From Aquarana catesbeiana (taxonomy: Eukaryota; Chordata; Amphibia; Anura; Ranidae): 64,000 nt of DNA. The translations under genes and the position numbers were made by a program. The first letter of the stretch is position 1. Each line of letters opens with the position of its first letter. Shown piece by piece: positions 10,488 through 21,681 of the stretch. The stretch spans positions 611,971,901 through 612,035,900 of the forward strand of contig NC_133328.1 in NCBI RefSeq assembly GCF_042186555.1. The letters run 5' to 3'. Below the pieces are notes generated by a model. The model saw only the letters and a program-made list of their open reading frames with translations, did not search any database and was not told where the DNA came from.

Positions 10488-11420
10488 CAGTGGCGGCTGG
10501 TGCTCCAAAATTTTGGGGGGGCGCAAAAAAATTTGAAAAAAAATCATCAATTGCAGCCACTGTGCCCTCAAATGTTGTCACTGTGCCATCAATTGCAGCC
10601 ATTGTGCCAAACGCTTGCATTGTGCCCATCAAACGCTGCCACTGTCCCCATCAAACACAGCCACTGTGCTAAACGCTGCCACTGTGCCATCAAACGCTGC
10701 CACTGTGCTAAACGCTGCCACTGTGCCCATCAAATGCTGCCAGTGTGCCAATCAAATGCTGCCAGTGTGCCCATCAAATGCTGCCAGTGTGCCAATCAAA
10801 TGCTGCCAGTGTGCCCATCAAATGCTGCCAGTGTGCCAATCAAATGCTGCCAGTGTGCCCATTAAATGCTGCCAGTGTGCCCATTAAATGCTGCCAGTGT
10901 GTCCTTGAATGCCCCCAGTGTGACCCCCGCCTGCTCACAGTCTGCCCGGCACTTACCCTGTCTTGGAGGGGCAGCGGGTGATGGCGACGAGCGGGGTCCT
11001 TCGTGCGTCTCCTGCCGTCCTCATCTCCTGTTCTCCCCTCCTGATAGGCGTCCAATAGCGGCGCCAGTTGTTTCAGCCAATCAGGTGATAGGTATCAGAC
11101 CCGAGCACCTGATTGGCGGAGAGGCGGTTTAGTGTTAGGAAAGCGAATATTTATTTGTTTTTCTAACACACAGCTGAGTGACCTGCGAGCGCCATGCTGG
11201 GACACTTTTTTTTTACGCCTATTAGAGCCTATGGCTCTAATCAGGTGCTTCAAAAACACCCCCCTGCCGCTGTAATTCAGGCGCCCTGTGCCCGAAAAGG
11301 GGCCGGGCGTCTAAATAGGGGGTGGCAGCGGCAATGCATGAATCTATCTATTGGTGATAGAGGGGGTGGCAGGAGAGCGGAAGCGGCGCCTGTGCGCCCT
11401 TAATGCACGGGCCGCCACTG
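10488..11420 (+). mobile_element. hAT-type non-autonomous element with perfect 8-bp TSD
   Basis: The ends are CAGTGGCGGCTGGTG (10488) and CACGGGCCGCCACTG (ending 11420), imperfect terminal inverted repeats. GAATCCAT occurs immediately before (10480-10487) and immediately after (11421-11428), an exact 8-bp TSD as hAT transposases make. The interior holds a 22-bp minisatellite and a GC-rich 3' half with no transposase. Relatives lie at 49302-49902 (opposite strand) and at about 48020-48267. Confidence 0.92.
10555..10915 (+). repeat. 22-bp minisatellite inside hAT element
   Basis: The unit AATGCTGCCAGTGTGCCCAT plus CA is repeated about 14 times, with older variants (AACGCTGCCACTGTGC) toward the left. 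The alternation of CCAATCA and CCCATCA units suggests pairwise (44-bp) expansion. The Cys-rich frames over it are artefacts. Confidence 0.9.
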
Positions 11421-11428
11421 GAATCCAT

Positions 11429-12199
11429 TTAGGTTTCGCCATAATTTTTACTGAAAATAAGACTGTCATTGAGCAAAGTCCTTCCAGCTTAGGATGTGAC
11501 TTATCCTGCAATTTGCTTTCTTGCAGCAACAGTCAGGGACCGTGGTTCAACTCACCCAACAACAGTAACATAAAATGTAACCATAGAGCGAACGCACAAC
11601 AATTTTTTTTTTTTTTTTAAATGGGAAAAGGATAATTGATGGGCTAAACACTTTCTCACATACGTGTGTACATTCCTGCCTACCTCAGGGGCTTTGTTAA
11701 TCTCACAGTTATGAAAGGAGTCACTCCCAGTATTACTTTTATTATTGTAAGAATATGTGTTCCTATAATTTTCTCGCCCCCGCACGCAGGAATTTCATGT
11801 GTGTCTCAACAGAAGGCCGAACGCAAGTAAAAACATTACTCAGGAAAATTGAACTGTCAAAAAGTACATCTAGAATGATGCAGCTAGCTTACACAGTGTG
11901 TGGGACCTTTGTTGGGCATAAGGCTGATGAGTTTACTAACTTGGCAGGAAAGTGTTAAATTCAAAGTGCTGAAACCAGCCAGCATCAGAATTCATGCTTT
12001 GCCCACAGACCGGATTGAAGAGAATCCTCAATGGATGGCTATAAGTTACCGCCCTTTGCACCCTTTGTGGTATTTGCACGTTTGACTTCTTTCAGACTAA
12101 TGCGGAGAAAACCATAAAAATACAGAAAGGAGTGCCAGACCAAACCATAAAAAAGAGTCAAATATAATTATAATTGCTGGTAAAAAGGTTAAATAAAAC
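11429..12199. other. Intergenic sequence, nothing recognised
   Basis: No repeat ends, RNA genes or convincing exons were found. A T-run at 11602-11619 is the only low-complexity feature. Confidence 0.45.
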
Positions 12200-12354
12200 A
12201 TCCAACGGGTTATAGCAAGGCCACCCAACAGTAGAGATCCAGAATGGAGCACCAGACCAAAACTGGACAGAAGAGTCCAAGACAATTTTATTTGTTATTT
12301 TATTTGTTTTACTTTATTTGTTTGTAAACAAAAAAAAAAAAGTTCTAAAAAAAC

Positions 12355-12410
12355 AGCCAACGTGTTTCGGGAGCAACTCTACCCCCCCCCCCCCCCCCTT
12401 CATCAGGGCT
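12355..12410 (-). ncRNA. Best-preserved hammerhead ribozyme candidate
   Basis: Reading the minus strand from 12410: AGCC (stem I), CTGATGA (12406-12400, full core match), A plus a 17-G run, a loop, CCC, GAAA (12368-12365, full core match), CACG, TT, then GGCT (12358-12355), which pairs perfectly with AGCC. This gives stem I of 4 bp, a G-run/CCC stem II and a minimal stem III within ACACGT, with cleavage predicted after GTT. This is the type I hammerhead order. The long G run is a likely later expansion and could disturb folding. Activity is not shown by sequence. Confidence 0.65.
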
Positions 12411-12562
12411 CAAAACAGAATAAAACTTGGACGAACTCCAAGTACAGAGGAAGCAATGACTTCACAGATTTACACTAGAACCAGTATTGAACTCTCCACA
12501 TGGAGTAACAACTTGACATCAGTTGCTGAGCAGTAATGGAGGATCACTCCATCCAAGTTTTA

Positions 12563-12606
12563 AGCCCTGATAAAGGGGGAGTGGTGTTGCCCCCCAAACA
12601 CGTTGG
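12563..12606 (+). ncRNA. Decayed hammerhead-like motif, inverted partner
   Basis: Order: AAGCC, CTGATAA (12568-12574; one core mismatch), GGGGG (12575-12579), loop, CCCCCC (12590-12595), AAACACGTTGG. Stem II pairs well, but GAAA is damaged (CAAA). It is the inverted partner of 12355-12410. Confidence 0.5.
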
Positions 12607-12824
12607 TCGTTTTTATAGGACTTTTTTTTTTTACAAACAAATAAAGTAAAACAAATAAAAAAACAAATAAAATTATCTTGGACTCTTCCTTCCAGTTTTT
12701 GTTGCTCCTTTCTGTATCTCTACTGTTGGGTGCTCTTTGAGGGTGGCCTTGCTATATGGGAGCTGCATCACCAGAGCTATTAAAGTTTAAGTTTTCCTTC
12801 ATCTGACTACACTTACAAGTCTAA

Positions 12825-13080
12825 GGCTGGGTTCACACCTAAGCGAATTGAATGCGGAGAAAGCCGCGTCTAATTCGCATGACAGGATATTGTGACCGGC
12901 TCTCTATGGAGCCGGTTCACATATTTCCGGGGCGGCTGCGGTGCGGCTTGCACAGAAACGCTGTGCTTCTTTAGCTCTGTTTCAGGGCCGAATCCAGGCA
13001 AAGATTCGGCCCTGATTTGGAGAACATGGACGCACAGCGTTCCTGTGCGATCTGCGGCCATCTTAGGTGTGAACCTAGCC
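12825..13080. mobile_element. Harbinger-like MITE with TAA TSD
   Basis: The 256-bp element has ends GGCTGGGTTCACACCTAA and TTAGGTGTGAACCTAGCC, and TAA flanks both sides (12822-12824 and 13081-13083). It is internally palindromic (GACCGGCTC/GAGCCGGTTC) and non-coding. Confidence 0.82.
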
Positions 13081-13164
13081 TAAAATTTTTTCAAACATGG
13101 TGTTCTGCGGTACTAAAAACCATGACTGATGAGAAGAGTAGGCTTAAAATCTTACCATCTACAC

Positions 13165-13506
13165 CAGGCTTTCTCAACCTTTTAACCCTAGAGGAACCCC
13201 AAAAATAATTTTCATGTCTCGAGGAACCCTTACTAAAATCAAATCATCAGGGCTCAAAAGGAACAATGCTCCTTATATTAGTGGTCAATAGGAAGAATGT
13301 CCCCCTTAAAATGATGTTTAGAAGGCCACCCTTAAACACAGCTAAAAAGATATTTGGTGTCATGCTGCTGGCTTTCCTAAGTGGTGCTGAACCTTGAACT
13401 CTGTAGGCATCATCAAATAGGTGGTTTATCAGCCATAGCTCAAGGAACCCCTGGCAACCTCTGGAGGAACTCCAGGGTTCCACGGAACCCTGGTTGAGAA
13501 TGCCTG
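13165..13506. mobile_element. hAT-type MITE with perfect 8-bp TSD
   Basis: The ends are CAGGCTTTCTCAACC and GGTTGAGAATGCCTG. ATCTACAC is found on both sides (13157-13164 and 13507-13514). Internal blocks GAGGAACCC and GGGTTCC repeat in inverted orientation. It is non-coding. Confidence 0.92.
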
Positions 13507-13539
13507 ATCTACACCATGCAACCTGGCACAAAGATGACA

Positions 13540-13990
13540 CAGAGACTGATTAATTTGTAAAGGGCAAGGCCATAGCTTTATTGAATTTCCAACCTAATGA
13601 CATACCCAGTGCTAGTCACAGTTACACTGAGCACATCTGAACCCAAAAAAACATCCTTACCCTGAGTTCTGAAAAATCATTAGACTAACCCAAAAACCCA
13701 CTTCCAAGGCATAGCCCATTAAAAGACTGTTAACCACTAGCAAGGTGAAACCACCAAAAAAGCTGTGAAGACCATATATAAAAATGGGCAGGTGGGAGGT
13801 CAACACTTCTGCAGGCTGATGGTCTACAGGTAAGTGATGGTTAATTGCACATAGTCTTTGGAGGAGTTCAAGCACAACCCCTTCACCCCTTACCTTTGTA
13901 GCCACGTGCCAGCTATATCGTTTTTTCATCATGGGACATTCCTTAACGAAGTTTGTATTTAGCATTTTTTTCCCCACTAGTGCCCAGCTT
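13540..13990. repeat. Dispersed repeat, copy 1 (partner 17370-17640)
   Basis: Shared segments with 17370-17640 include GGGCAAGGCCA, AGCTTTATTGAA, CATTAGACT(A/G)AC and GGC(A/G)TAGCCCAT. Orientation is the same. The family is unknown. Confidence 0.6.
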
Positions 13991-14567
13991 GAGGATTACA
14001 ACATCATTTCCTGATTGCAGAGAGAGAGGGAGACTATTACTGGAAGCAGGGGACCATGGGACATGTAGTTCTGAAAGCTGGGATTTCAATTAATCTAAAG
14101 CTGTGCAAACTACAAGTTCCAGCTGGCTGGAGAGAGCAAGAATTCTGGATGAGCAGATAAATAGAACTGCCCGGGAAGGGGCTCACACAAGACCTGCAGC
14201 TACAGGATCGAGAGGCTAGGCTCCTCTGGTCAGTGTGAGCAGGCACTATGGCCTGGACAACGCGGAAAGGCCTTTCTGTGAGTGAGCCTTATCCCTGGAA
14301 GCAGGTCCTCAGCTGCTGGCTTCTTATCCGGGGCCATGCTCATCTATGCCCGCACAGACACCACTGAATACCTGGGTCTTCAGGTGGCCAGTTGGGCCTC
14401 TTTAAAGTGGTAGTAAACCAAATTTTTTATTTTAACCCTGTAAGACAATGGCATAATCGGCTACTATGCATTACATAGTAACCCATTATGAAATATTTAC
14501 CTGGCAATGAAGCCCTGCAGCGTTGCGTCATTTTCTTCCCCCTCTTCTACCTGGGGACAAGATCTGA
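13991..14567. other. Repeat-like flanking sequence
   Basis: 14402 onward starts with TTTAAAGTGGTAGTAAACC, an end similar to the TTAAAGTG-type ends at 31508 and 44464, suggesting another palindromic element broken by the LINE insertion at 14568. The upstream part is unassigned. Confidence 0.4.
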
Positions 14568-15690
14568 ATAATTGAATGAATGAATGAATGAATGATTTGT
14601 AAAGCGCTGCAAATGCGAACTGAATCGCCTCAAGGCGCTAGATGCGTTCTGTGTTGTCAGCTTCTTAGAAGAGGTAGGTCTTGAGTTTTTTCTTGAAGGC
14701 CTGATGGTTTTCTACCATGCGGATGTAAGTCGGAAGAGCATTCTATAGCAGAGGTCCTTGGACTGCGAATCTTCGTTCTCCCTTTGCTTTGTAGTGGTAT
14801 TTGGGAATGAGGAGGAGGTTTTGGTTAGATGATCGAAGATTGCAATTGGGTGTGTAGTGTTTTATTTTCTCTCAAAGGTATTGAGGAGCGTTTCCTTGTA
14901 TGCATTTGTGGGTGAGGCAGAGGGTCTTGAATGTGATCCGATTCTTTACGGTTAGCCAATGTAGGCCCCTCAGGGATGGAGAAATGGACTCCCAGGGTTT
15001 TTTTCCTGTTAGCAGTCTTGCCACCACGTTTCGGATGAGTTGTAGGCTGTAGGTTAAGCTGATATTGGGGTAATCCTATGTAGAACGAGTTTGCGTAGTC
15101 GAGTCGGGAATTGATGATTCTTCCAACTATTGCTGCTTTGTCCTCTTCTGGGATGAAGGGGATGAGTCTACGTAGCAGGCGGAGGAGATGGTGAGATCCG
15201 CTAACTACTGATCCTATTTGTGCATCCATTGTCATTTCTGAGTCATAAATGACTCTGAGACTCTTGGCTTTGGTGCTTGGAGAGATGGTCTGTCCAAAGA
15301 TGGTGGGAGGTGTCCACGGAGTCTTGGTTTTGGAATTTTGGTTAGCGTGTAGGAGAAAAAATTCTGTTTTTGAACTGTTGAGTTTGAGGGAGCTAATGGT
15401 CATCCAGTCATCTATCAAAGTGAGGCATTTCTCTAATTGCTGATGGTGGTCTTTTTGTTCGGTGATGCGGAAGTAGAGTTGGGTGTCATCAGCGTATGAC
15501 TGGAAGAAGAGGTCCAATTTTCTGATGATTTTGAGGAGAGGGCGGATGTAGATGTTGAATAGCACTGGTGACAAGGGTGAACCCTGGGGGACTCCACAGG
15601 AGATTGCGCGGGTTTCAGAGGTGAATGCTCCTAGTTTTACTGTCTGAGAGCGATTCTCTAAGAAAGATGTAAAACATTTTAGGCAAGATC
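14568..15690 (-). pseudogene. 5'-truncated LINE with reverse-transcriptase domain
   Basis: The minus-strand frame contains GVPQGSPLSPVLFNIYIRPL and the catalytic YADDTQLYF (YADD codons at 15485-15496), followed by the thumb-like region DDWMTISSLKLNSSKTEFFL. The continuous frame runs from about 15690 to 14825 and then decays through frameshifts. The 3' tail is a GAATGAAT-type microsatellite (14568-14598, minus strand CATT repeats) next to GCGCTTTACAAAT, fitting target-primed retroposition of an L2/Rex/CR1-group LINE. Endonuclease and the N-terminal RT motifs are missing. It is dead but relatively young at the core motifs. Confidence 0.85.
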
Positions 15691-15699
15691 TGTTGGTTT

Positions 15700-16189
15700 C
15701 TACAGCCAGGTTCACTGTTATTGCCATTTTGTTGTATATAACTGTAATTCTGTTTGATGCTTTTGCAAGTTGCAATATGGGGAATACCCACATTTTACAT
15801 TTTTTTCCCTCTGTAAAATGCAGTGCATTATATCTATTTCCTGCTTGTGTGATTGGCTTACTGATTTTCTCAGCAGTCTGCACTAACATAAGAGGGCAGA
15901 TTTTGAGCATCCCCTGCAACAAAAATGTGATTTTTGGTGAGATACTCTCAAAGGAAAATCACGTCTAGGGATACAGACAGCTTTCCTTATTAGAGCCCTG
16001 CTGGTGCAGCAACTGATTGAGAATTATAAAATCACTCCTATACAGATTCACTGGACACACACAAACAGCTATTTCTCCTAATTGACAAAAGGTAGGAATC
16101 TATAACAAAGTTTTTTAAAATCCCTGCAATGTACATAGATCATCAGCCAGAGGGGAATTTTTTTTTCTCAACAAAGGTGTCGTTACTCT
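15700..16189. other. Unassigned sequence upstream of LINE copy
   Basis: No boundary, exon or RNA gene was identified. Confidence 0.4.
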
Positions 16190-16193
16190 TTAA

Positions 16194-17100
16194 CCGGTTA
16201 AGGACCAGCCGCCGCAGTTGTGGCTGGTTCCCGTGAATTGGCATCATCGGCTCCTACACAGCGCCCACTGGGGAGCCAATCAGCGAGTGGGGCGGACTCA
16301 ATTTCCACCAGCCACGCGCGATTGTTCCCCGCAGTGACAGAACGGGGATCTGTCTGTGTAAACAAGGCAAATCTCCATTCTGACAGGGGAGAACATACAG
16401 ATCCTGTCTTTCTGCTATGCAGGAAGAAGGATCTGTGTGTTTCCCCAGTCACACTGTCCCCCATACAGTTAGTAAACACACTGAGGGAACACATTTAACG
16501 CCTTCATCCCTTCCCTGCCAGTGACATTAGTACAATAACAGTGCATATTTTTAGCACTGATCATTGTAATAATGCCACTGGTTCCTCGAAAAGTGTCAAA
16601 AATGTCAGTTAGGTGTCCGATCTGTGCACTGCAATGTTGCAGTCCTGCTAAAAATCACTGATCCCTGACATTACTAGTAAAAAAGTAATAAATAATAAAA
16701 ATGCCATAAAACTATCCTCTATTTTGTAGACGCGATAACTTTGCGCAAACCAAATATATGCTTATTGCAATTTTTTTACCAAAAATATGTAGAAGAATAC
16801 ATATTGGCCTAAACTGATGAAGAAATTAGCTTTTTTACATTTTTGGGGGGTATTTTTTATAGTAAAAAATATTGTTTTTATTTTCAAAATTGTCACTCTT
16901 TATTTGTTTATAAAGCAAAAAATAAAAACCGCCGAGGTGATCAAATACCACCAAAAGAAAGTTCTATTTGTGTGGAAAAAAGGACATCAATCTTGTTTGG
17001 GTACAGTGTCGCACGACCACGCAATTGTCAGTTAAAACAACGCAGCGCCATATCGCAAAAAATGGCCTGGTCATTAAGTGGGAAAATCTTCCTTAAGTGG
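16194..17100 (-). mobile_element. TTAA-bounded frog repeat, both ends present
   Basis: TTAA occurs at 16190-16193 and 17101-17104. The element ends are CCGGTTAAGGACC at the left and CTTAAGTGG at the right. Reverse-complement family blocks are present (CAAACCAAATATATGCTTAT, AGAAGAATACATATTGGCC, ACCACCAAAAGAAAG). At 907 bp it is one of the more complete copies and encodes no transposase. Confidence 0.85.
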
Positions 17101-17369
17101 TTAAATGAGAACAATAGAAAGGATAACATTTCTTCCAGGCTTTAACAGCACCAACGTGAACAGCCTGGTTCGTGGAAGAGGATATTGGCAATAAAAGTCA
17201 CCCCAAAAGAAATTGACATAACTTCCAGTCAATCAATAATGGTGTTTTTAAATAAGACATCAACATCCAACCCCATGATTTATTAGATTAATCAGCCTTG
17301 ACTGCTGAGAAGCATAAGCTCATTTATGACCAACTAATAAACCAATACCTTGCCCCCCCAAAAAGACAA

Positions 17370-17640
17370 GGAGGCTGATTAAGTTGGAATTAGGGCAAGG
17401 CCAAAGCTTTATTGAACTTTCAAAAGTACAACTTTCCATATGTACCAAACAATGCCAGTCACGGTATACCGTGGGCACCCATAAGCATAAACTCACATAG
17501 TCTAAGAGGGCTGTCCTTACCATCAGTGCCAGACAGGCATTAGACTGACCCCAGAATTTAACTTGAAGGCGTAGCCCATAAAGCAACATCAATTGATGGC
17601 AAGGTCAAACCCGCCACATGCAAGTCAGTGGTACACTGAC
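17370..17640. repeat. Dispersed repeat, copy 2 (partner 13540-13990)
   Basis: Same blocks as copy 1, diverged by substitutions and small indels. Flanks 17105-17369 and 17641-18010 are unassigned. Confidence 0.55.
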
Positions 17641-18018
17641 GAACGCCCCACCGCAGCCAGCTCCCACTCGACACCAGATTGTAGGGTGAGATTAACAAAT
17701 GGAGGCCAATCATTTAAAAGAACTTCATCAGGTCTTAATAAATACTGTTATCCCCCTCAAGACCCCAGTGGAAGACAACAATGCCACCAATCCTATAGAC
17801 AAATTTGAAAACCTAGACATTCATCTTGCAGGGGAAACAGCTCCAAACAAGAACTAGAAACAAGAACAAAGTATGTGACGGACCAAAACCAGAAAAGGGG
17901 AACAATGTGGGACCAAACAATAGATTGGTAAAACTGGCACAACACGGAGCAATCCCATGCTTAATAGGGGAGATTGAATCCACAGGCCGGTAATGCCCTA
18001 CATTGTTACCCCATACAA

Positions 18019-18166
18019 CAGGGGTCTCAAACTGGCGGCCCTCCAGCTGTTGCGGAACTACAAGTCCCATAATGCCTCGGCCTATGCTTGTAACTTTCAG
18101 GCTTGCAAAGCCTCATGGGAATTGTAGTTCTGCAACAGCTGGAGGGCCGCCAGTTTGAGACCCATG
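18019..18166. mobile_element. 148-bp hAT MITE with perfect 8-bp TSD
   Basis: The ends are CAGGGGTCTCAAACTGGC and GCCAGTTTGAGACCCATG. CCATACAA is duplicated exactly (18011-18018 and 18167-18174). Most of the element is one hairpin (CCCTCCAGCTGTTGC with GCAACAGCTGGAGGG, and AACTACAAGTCCCAT with ATGGGAATTGTAGTT). Confidence 0.95.
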
Positions 18167-18174
18167 CCATACAA

Positions 18175-19677
18175 GAATGAAGGGGCCTAAAACAAATTGT
18201 CTCAGGTAATACCAGCAGCCAGTGTAGGCCATGAAAACTGTGACAAGGAATTCTGCCAACTGAAAAAGGAAAATTCTCCCCACACTGTCAAAATTCATCA
18301 TGGCAAGATGCCCAATAAACAAAGGAGTCAACAATGATCCAAAGTAATTCTGGGGAGACACATGAAATCAGAATAAAAGGTGAGGACGAACATATAGCAA
18401 AAATGTAAATGATTCCCATCTACCTAAAAGCTATCTCTGTCATCCAAAAAACCCTTCCCATGGGCAGCTATGGCTGCGCCAATGGGAGAAGAGTATGTGG
18501 GAAAAATCATTAGGAGGCAAGACCAGCTGGGGAAAAAAAAGGGTGCAAGACCCGAAAAAATTTGAATTTGTTGAGGTTGGAAGAATAAGCGGGAGATAAA
18601 AACAAAGGATTCTGTTGTCCGCACATCCTCTGAGTTACCATAAACTGGGCGATTGTTCTCAGGGGGAAAGGGAGAAATCATTGACAGGTGGAGACACCTA
18701 TTCATCCCAAATTTGCCGACAGGTTACCTGAGAGTTCTTGGAGGGGCAACAGGAGTCAGAAAAGAGACTACACAAAAAAGGAAGGACAAGGAAGACCCAC
18801 AGCAATTAGCTACATCTGAAACCAAACAGTCAACTGAAGACATCCAAGCACCAGAAAAACACAACAGGGAGAACAAAGGTGGAGAAGGAGCAGAGAGGTA
18901 GCTAACCACTTGACCATATTAGGAAAGGGCTCGAACAGCATCGCGTTACACAACAAATAGAGTTGAGCCAATGAGGCCAGCCAAGGTCCAGCAGACCAGT
19001 CATCCTGGAATAAAATACCAAAACTACAGGAGCTGGATGCAGCCCTGTAAAAACTCCAGCTGTGTGTTTGACAATTCCTCCATTCATCAAAGAATGACCA
19101 TTAGAGGAGTGCAATAAGGACAGCCGCGCTTCCAGCTGAATCTCCTCAGAGCAGTTGGATGTGCCTCAGTATATCATTTTCCTAGCGTTCGGGCTCCACC
19201 CAGTCACCTCAGGTCTTTGTAGCCAATCCTAAGGGAGCTACATAACTTCCCTTTTAGGTTCACACCCACAGTAATGCCATGCTTCCAGCAGTCAAGGCTC
19301 CCTTTCCCTAAAGGTGGTTCAAGGGGCCTTCATTCTCCATGTTGGCAACAATAGCTGCTGTCCTCCACTTACAGCACATCTCAGCCTAGTCAACCTTTCT
19401 TCATCAGTGTCCTTGCCAACCACACACTGAGCATGGTCAATTAGGTGCTGCTCGAACCACCCCGGTAACCCGCACACTTAAATATCATTGGAGCTTCTCA
19501 AACATCAACCATGAACTAACAAAAAGTGCCAGACATCAGGTCCCCAGTGCCACCTAGAGCAGCACCAATTGCACTCCCATCAGTGAATTTTGGGGGAACA
19601 GAAACTGTTAAACCATCTGAGCTTCACTGTACAGGTACAACAAAAGGCTCATGACACGTCAAATCCAAAAATAAATT
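18175..19677. other. Unassigned intergenic sequence
   Basis: No coding or RNA signature was found. It might continue the same unknown repeat as 17370-17640, but I could not show a boundary. Confidence 0.35.
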
Positions 19678-19681
19678 TTAA

Positions 19682-20720
19682 CCACTTAAGGACCAAGCCC
19701 CTTTCTGAGATTTGGTGTTCACAAGTTAAAAACAGTTATTTTTGCAGGAAAATTACTTAGAACCCCTAAACATTATATATATATATATATATATATTCTA
19801 ACACCCTAGAGAACACAATGGCGGTCGTTGCAATACTTTCTGTCACACCATATTTGCACAGTGGTCTTATGCCACGTACACATGACCGGTTTTGCTATCG
19901 GAATGAAATCCGAAGGTTTCTCCGACGGAACTCAGACGGAATTCCATTCAAGCGGTCTTGCCTACACATGGTCAAACCAAAATCCAACCAAAGTCCGACT
20001 GTCCAGAACACGGTGACGTACAACACTTACGACGGGATTAGAAAAAGGAAGTTCAATAGCCAGTAGCCAATAGCTTCCGTTTCATCCTTGCTTCAGAGCA
20101 TGCGTCGTTTTTGGTCTGTCGGAACAGCATACAGACGATCGGTTTTCCCGATAGGAATTGGTTCCGTCTGAAATATTTAGAACATGTTCCATTTCTAGGT
20201 CCGTCAGAATTTTCAAAAAAAAAAAAAATCAGATGAGGCCTACACATGATCAGAATAGACGATGAAAAGTTTCCATCTGACTTTTTCTGTCAGACATTCT
20301 GCTCGTGTTTACGCGGCTTAAAAAGCCCACTTTTTTGGAAAAAATACACTTTTTTGAATTAAAAAATAAGACAACAGTAAAGTTAGTCCAATCTTTTTTT
20401 ATATTGTGAAAGATAATGTTACGCCAAGTAAATTGATACCCAACATGTCACGCTTCAAAATTTTGCTCGCTCATGGAATGGCGACAAACTTTTACCCTTA
20501 AAAATCTCCATAGGCCATGTTTAAAAAATTCTACAGGTTGGATGTTTTGAGTTACAGAGGAGGACTAGAGCTAGAATTATTGCTCTCGCTCTAATGATTG
20601 CGGCGATTCCTCACATGTGTGGTTTGAACACTGTTTTCATATGCGCTCGCGTATGTGTTCGCTTCTGCATGCGAGTTCGGCGGGATGCAAACATCCCTTG
20701 TAATAGAAAAAAAGCATGAC
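19682..20720 (+). mobile_element. TTAA-headed repeat, second subfamily
   Basis: TTAA at 19678-19681 precedes CCACTTAAGGACCAAGC. Its interior (GCGGTCGTTGCAATACTTT, GATAATGTTACGCCAAGTA, AGAATTATTGCTCTCGCTC) differs from the main TTAA family. The MITE at 19870-20317 splits it. The right end runs into the next TTAA element at 20729. Confidence 0.65.
19870..20317. mobile_element. MITE with TTA TSD nested in repeat
   Basis: TTA flanks both sides (19867-19869 and 20318-20320). The ends are TGCCACGTACACATGACC and GTGTTTACGCGGC. It belongs to the same family as 45104-45538 and 58116-58542, with shared internal words GACGTACAACAC, AGCCAATAGCTT and GAGCATGCGT. Confidence 0.8.
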
Positions 20721-20732
20721 AGGACCTCTTAA

Positions 20733-21677
20733 CCACTTCAGCCCCGGAAGAATTTACCCCCTTCCTGACCAGAGCACTTTATTGCGATTCGGCACTGCAT
20801 CGTTTAACTGACAATTCTGCGATCGTGCGACGTGGCTCCCAAACAAAATTGACGTCCTTTTTTCCCCACAAATAGAGCTTTATTTTGGTGGTATTTGATC
20901 ACCTCTGCGTTTTGTTTTTTTTTGCGCTATAAACAAAAAAATGGCAACAATTTTGAAAAAAACGCATTATTTTTTACTTTTTGCTATAATAATTATCCCC
21001 AAAAAATAATTAAAAAAACATTTTTTTCTCAATTTAGGCCGATACGTATTCTTCTACATCTTTTTGGGAAAAAAGAAATCGCAATAAGCGATTATTGATT
21101 GGTTTGTGCAAAAGTTATAGCGTTTAAAAAATAGGGGATAGTTTTATGGCATTTTTATTAATATTTTTTTTTTTTTACTAGTAATGGCAGCGATCAGCGA
21201 TTTTTATTGTGACTGCAACATTATGGCGGACACATCGGACATTTTTGACACATTTTTGGGACTATTGTCATTTATACAGCAATCAGTGCTATAAAAATGC
21301 ACTGATTCCTGTGTAAATGACACTGGCAGTGAAGAGGTTAACCACTAGGGGGCGGGGATGGGTTAAGTCAGTACTAGGGAGTGTTTTCTAACTGTAGGGG
21401 GATGGACTAGCTGTGACACGTCACTGATCTCTGCTCCCGATGACAGGGAGCAAAGATCAGTGACAGTGTCACTAGGCAGAACGGGGAGATGCTTGTTTAC
21501 ATCAGCATCTCCCCGTTCGTCCTCTCCGTGAGGCAATTGTGGGTATCCCCGCGGTGATTGACCCGACTCACGGATCTCCTGGCCAGCGGGAAATTCAAAT
21601 GGGACTTACAGGTACGCCCATTTGCCCAGCCGTGCCATTCTGCCGAGGTACATCGGCGTGCGCCGGTCAGGAAGTGG
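20733..21677 (+). mobile_element. TTAA-bounded frog repeat, complete
   Basis: The element is flanked by TTAA (20729-20732, 21678-21681) with ends CCACTTCAG and GAAGTGG. All family blocks occur in order, including ATAGAGCTTTATTTTGGTGG, TTAGGCCGATACGTATTCTT and ATAAAAATGCACTGATTCC. The length is 945 bp and it is non-coding. Confidence 0.88.
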
Positions 21678-21681
21678 TTAA

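Larger units (their letters stand above)
12200..12765. mobile_element. Second head-to-head foldback with hammerhead-like motifs
   Basis: The left arm (about 12200-12420) and the right arm (about 12550-12765) are reverse complements with drift: both contain GACTCTTC/GAAGAGTC-type sequence, ATAAAGTAAAACAAATAAA and AACACGTTGG. As in the 1541-2640 element, the hammerhead-like motifs are at the inner ends of the arms and AATAAA lies outward. The centre (about 12420-12550) is not inverted. Confidence 0.7.

Noticed and set aside
10029..10571. 180-codon minus-strand frame as a gene
   Set aside because: No motif, no sensible start or splice context, and it crosses the hAT element boundary and TSD at 10480-10488.
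13235..13262. GAGCCCTGATGA on the minus strand as another hammerhead
   Set aside because: It lacks a downstream hairpin and GAAA-C segment; it lies inside a hAT MITE, so the core match is chance.
16220..16498. Overlapping ~95-codon frames on both strands
   Set aside because: They lie wholly inside a TTAA-bounded non-coding repeat.
17715..17740. ACCTGATGAAGTTC on the minus strand as a hammerhead
   Set aside because: No stem II complementarity and no GAAAC follows.
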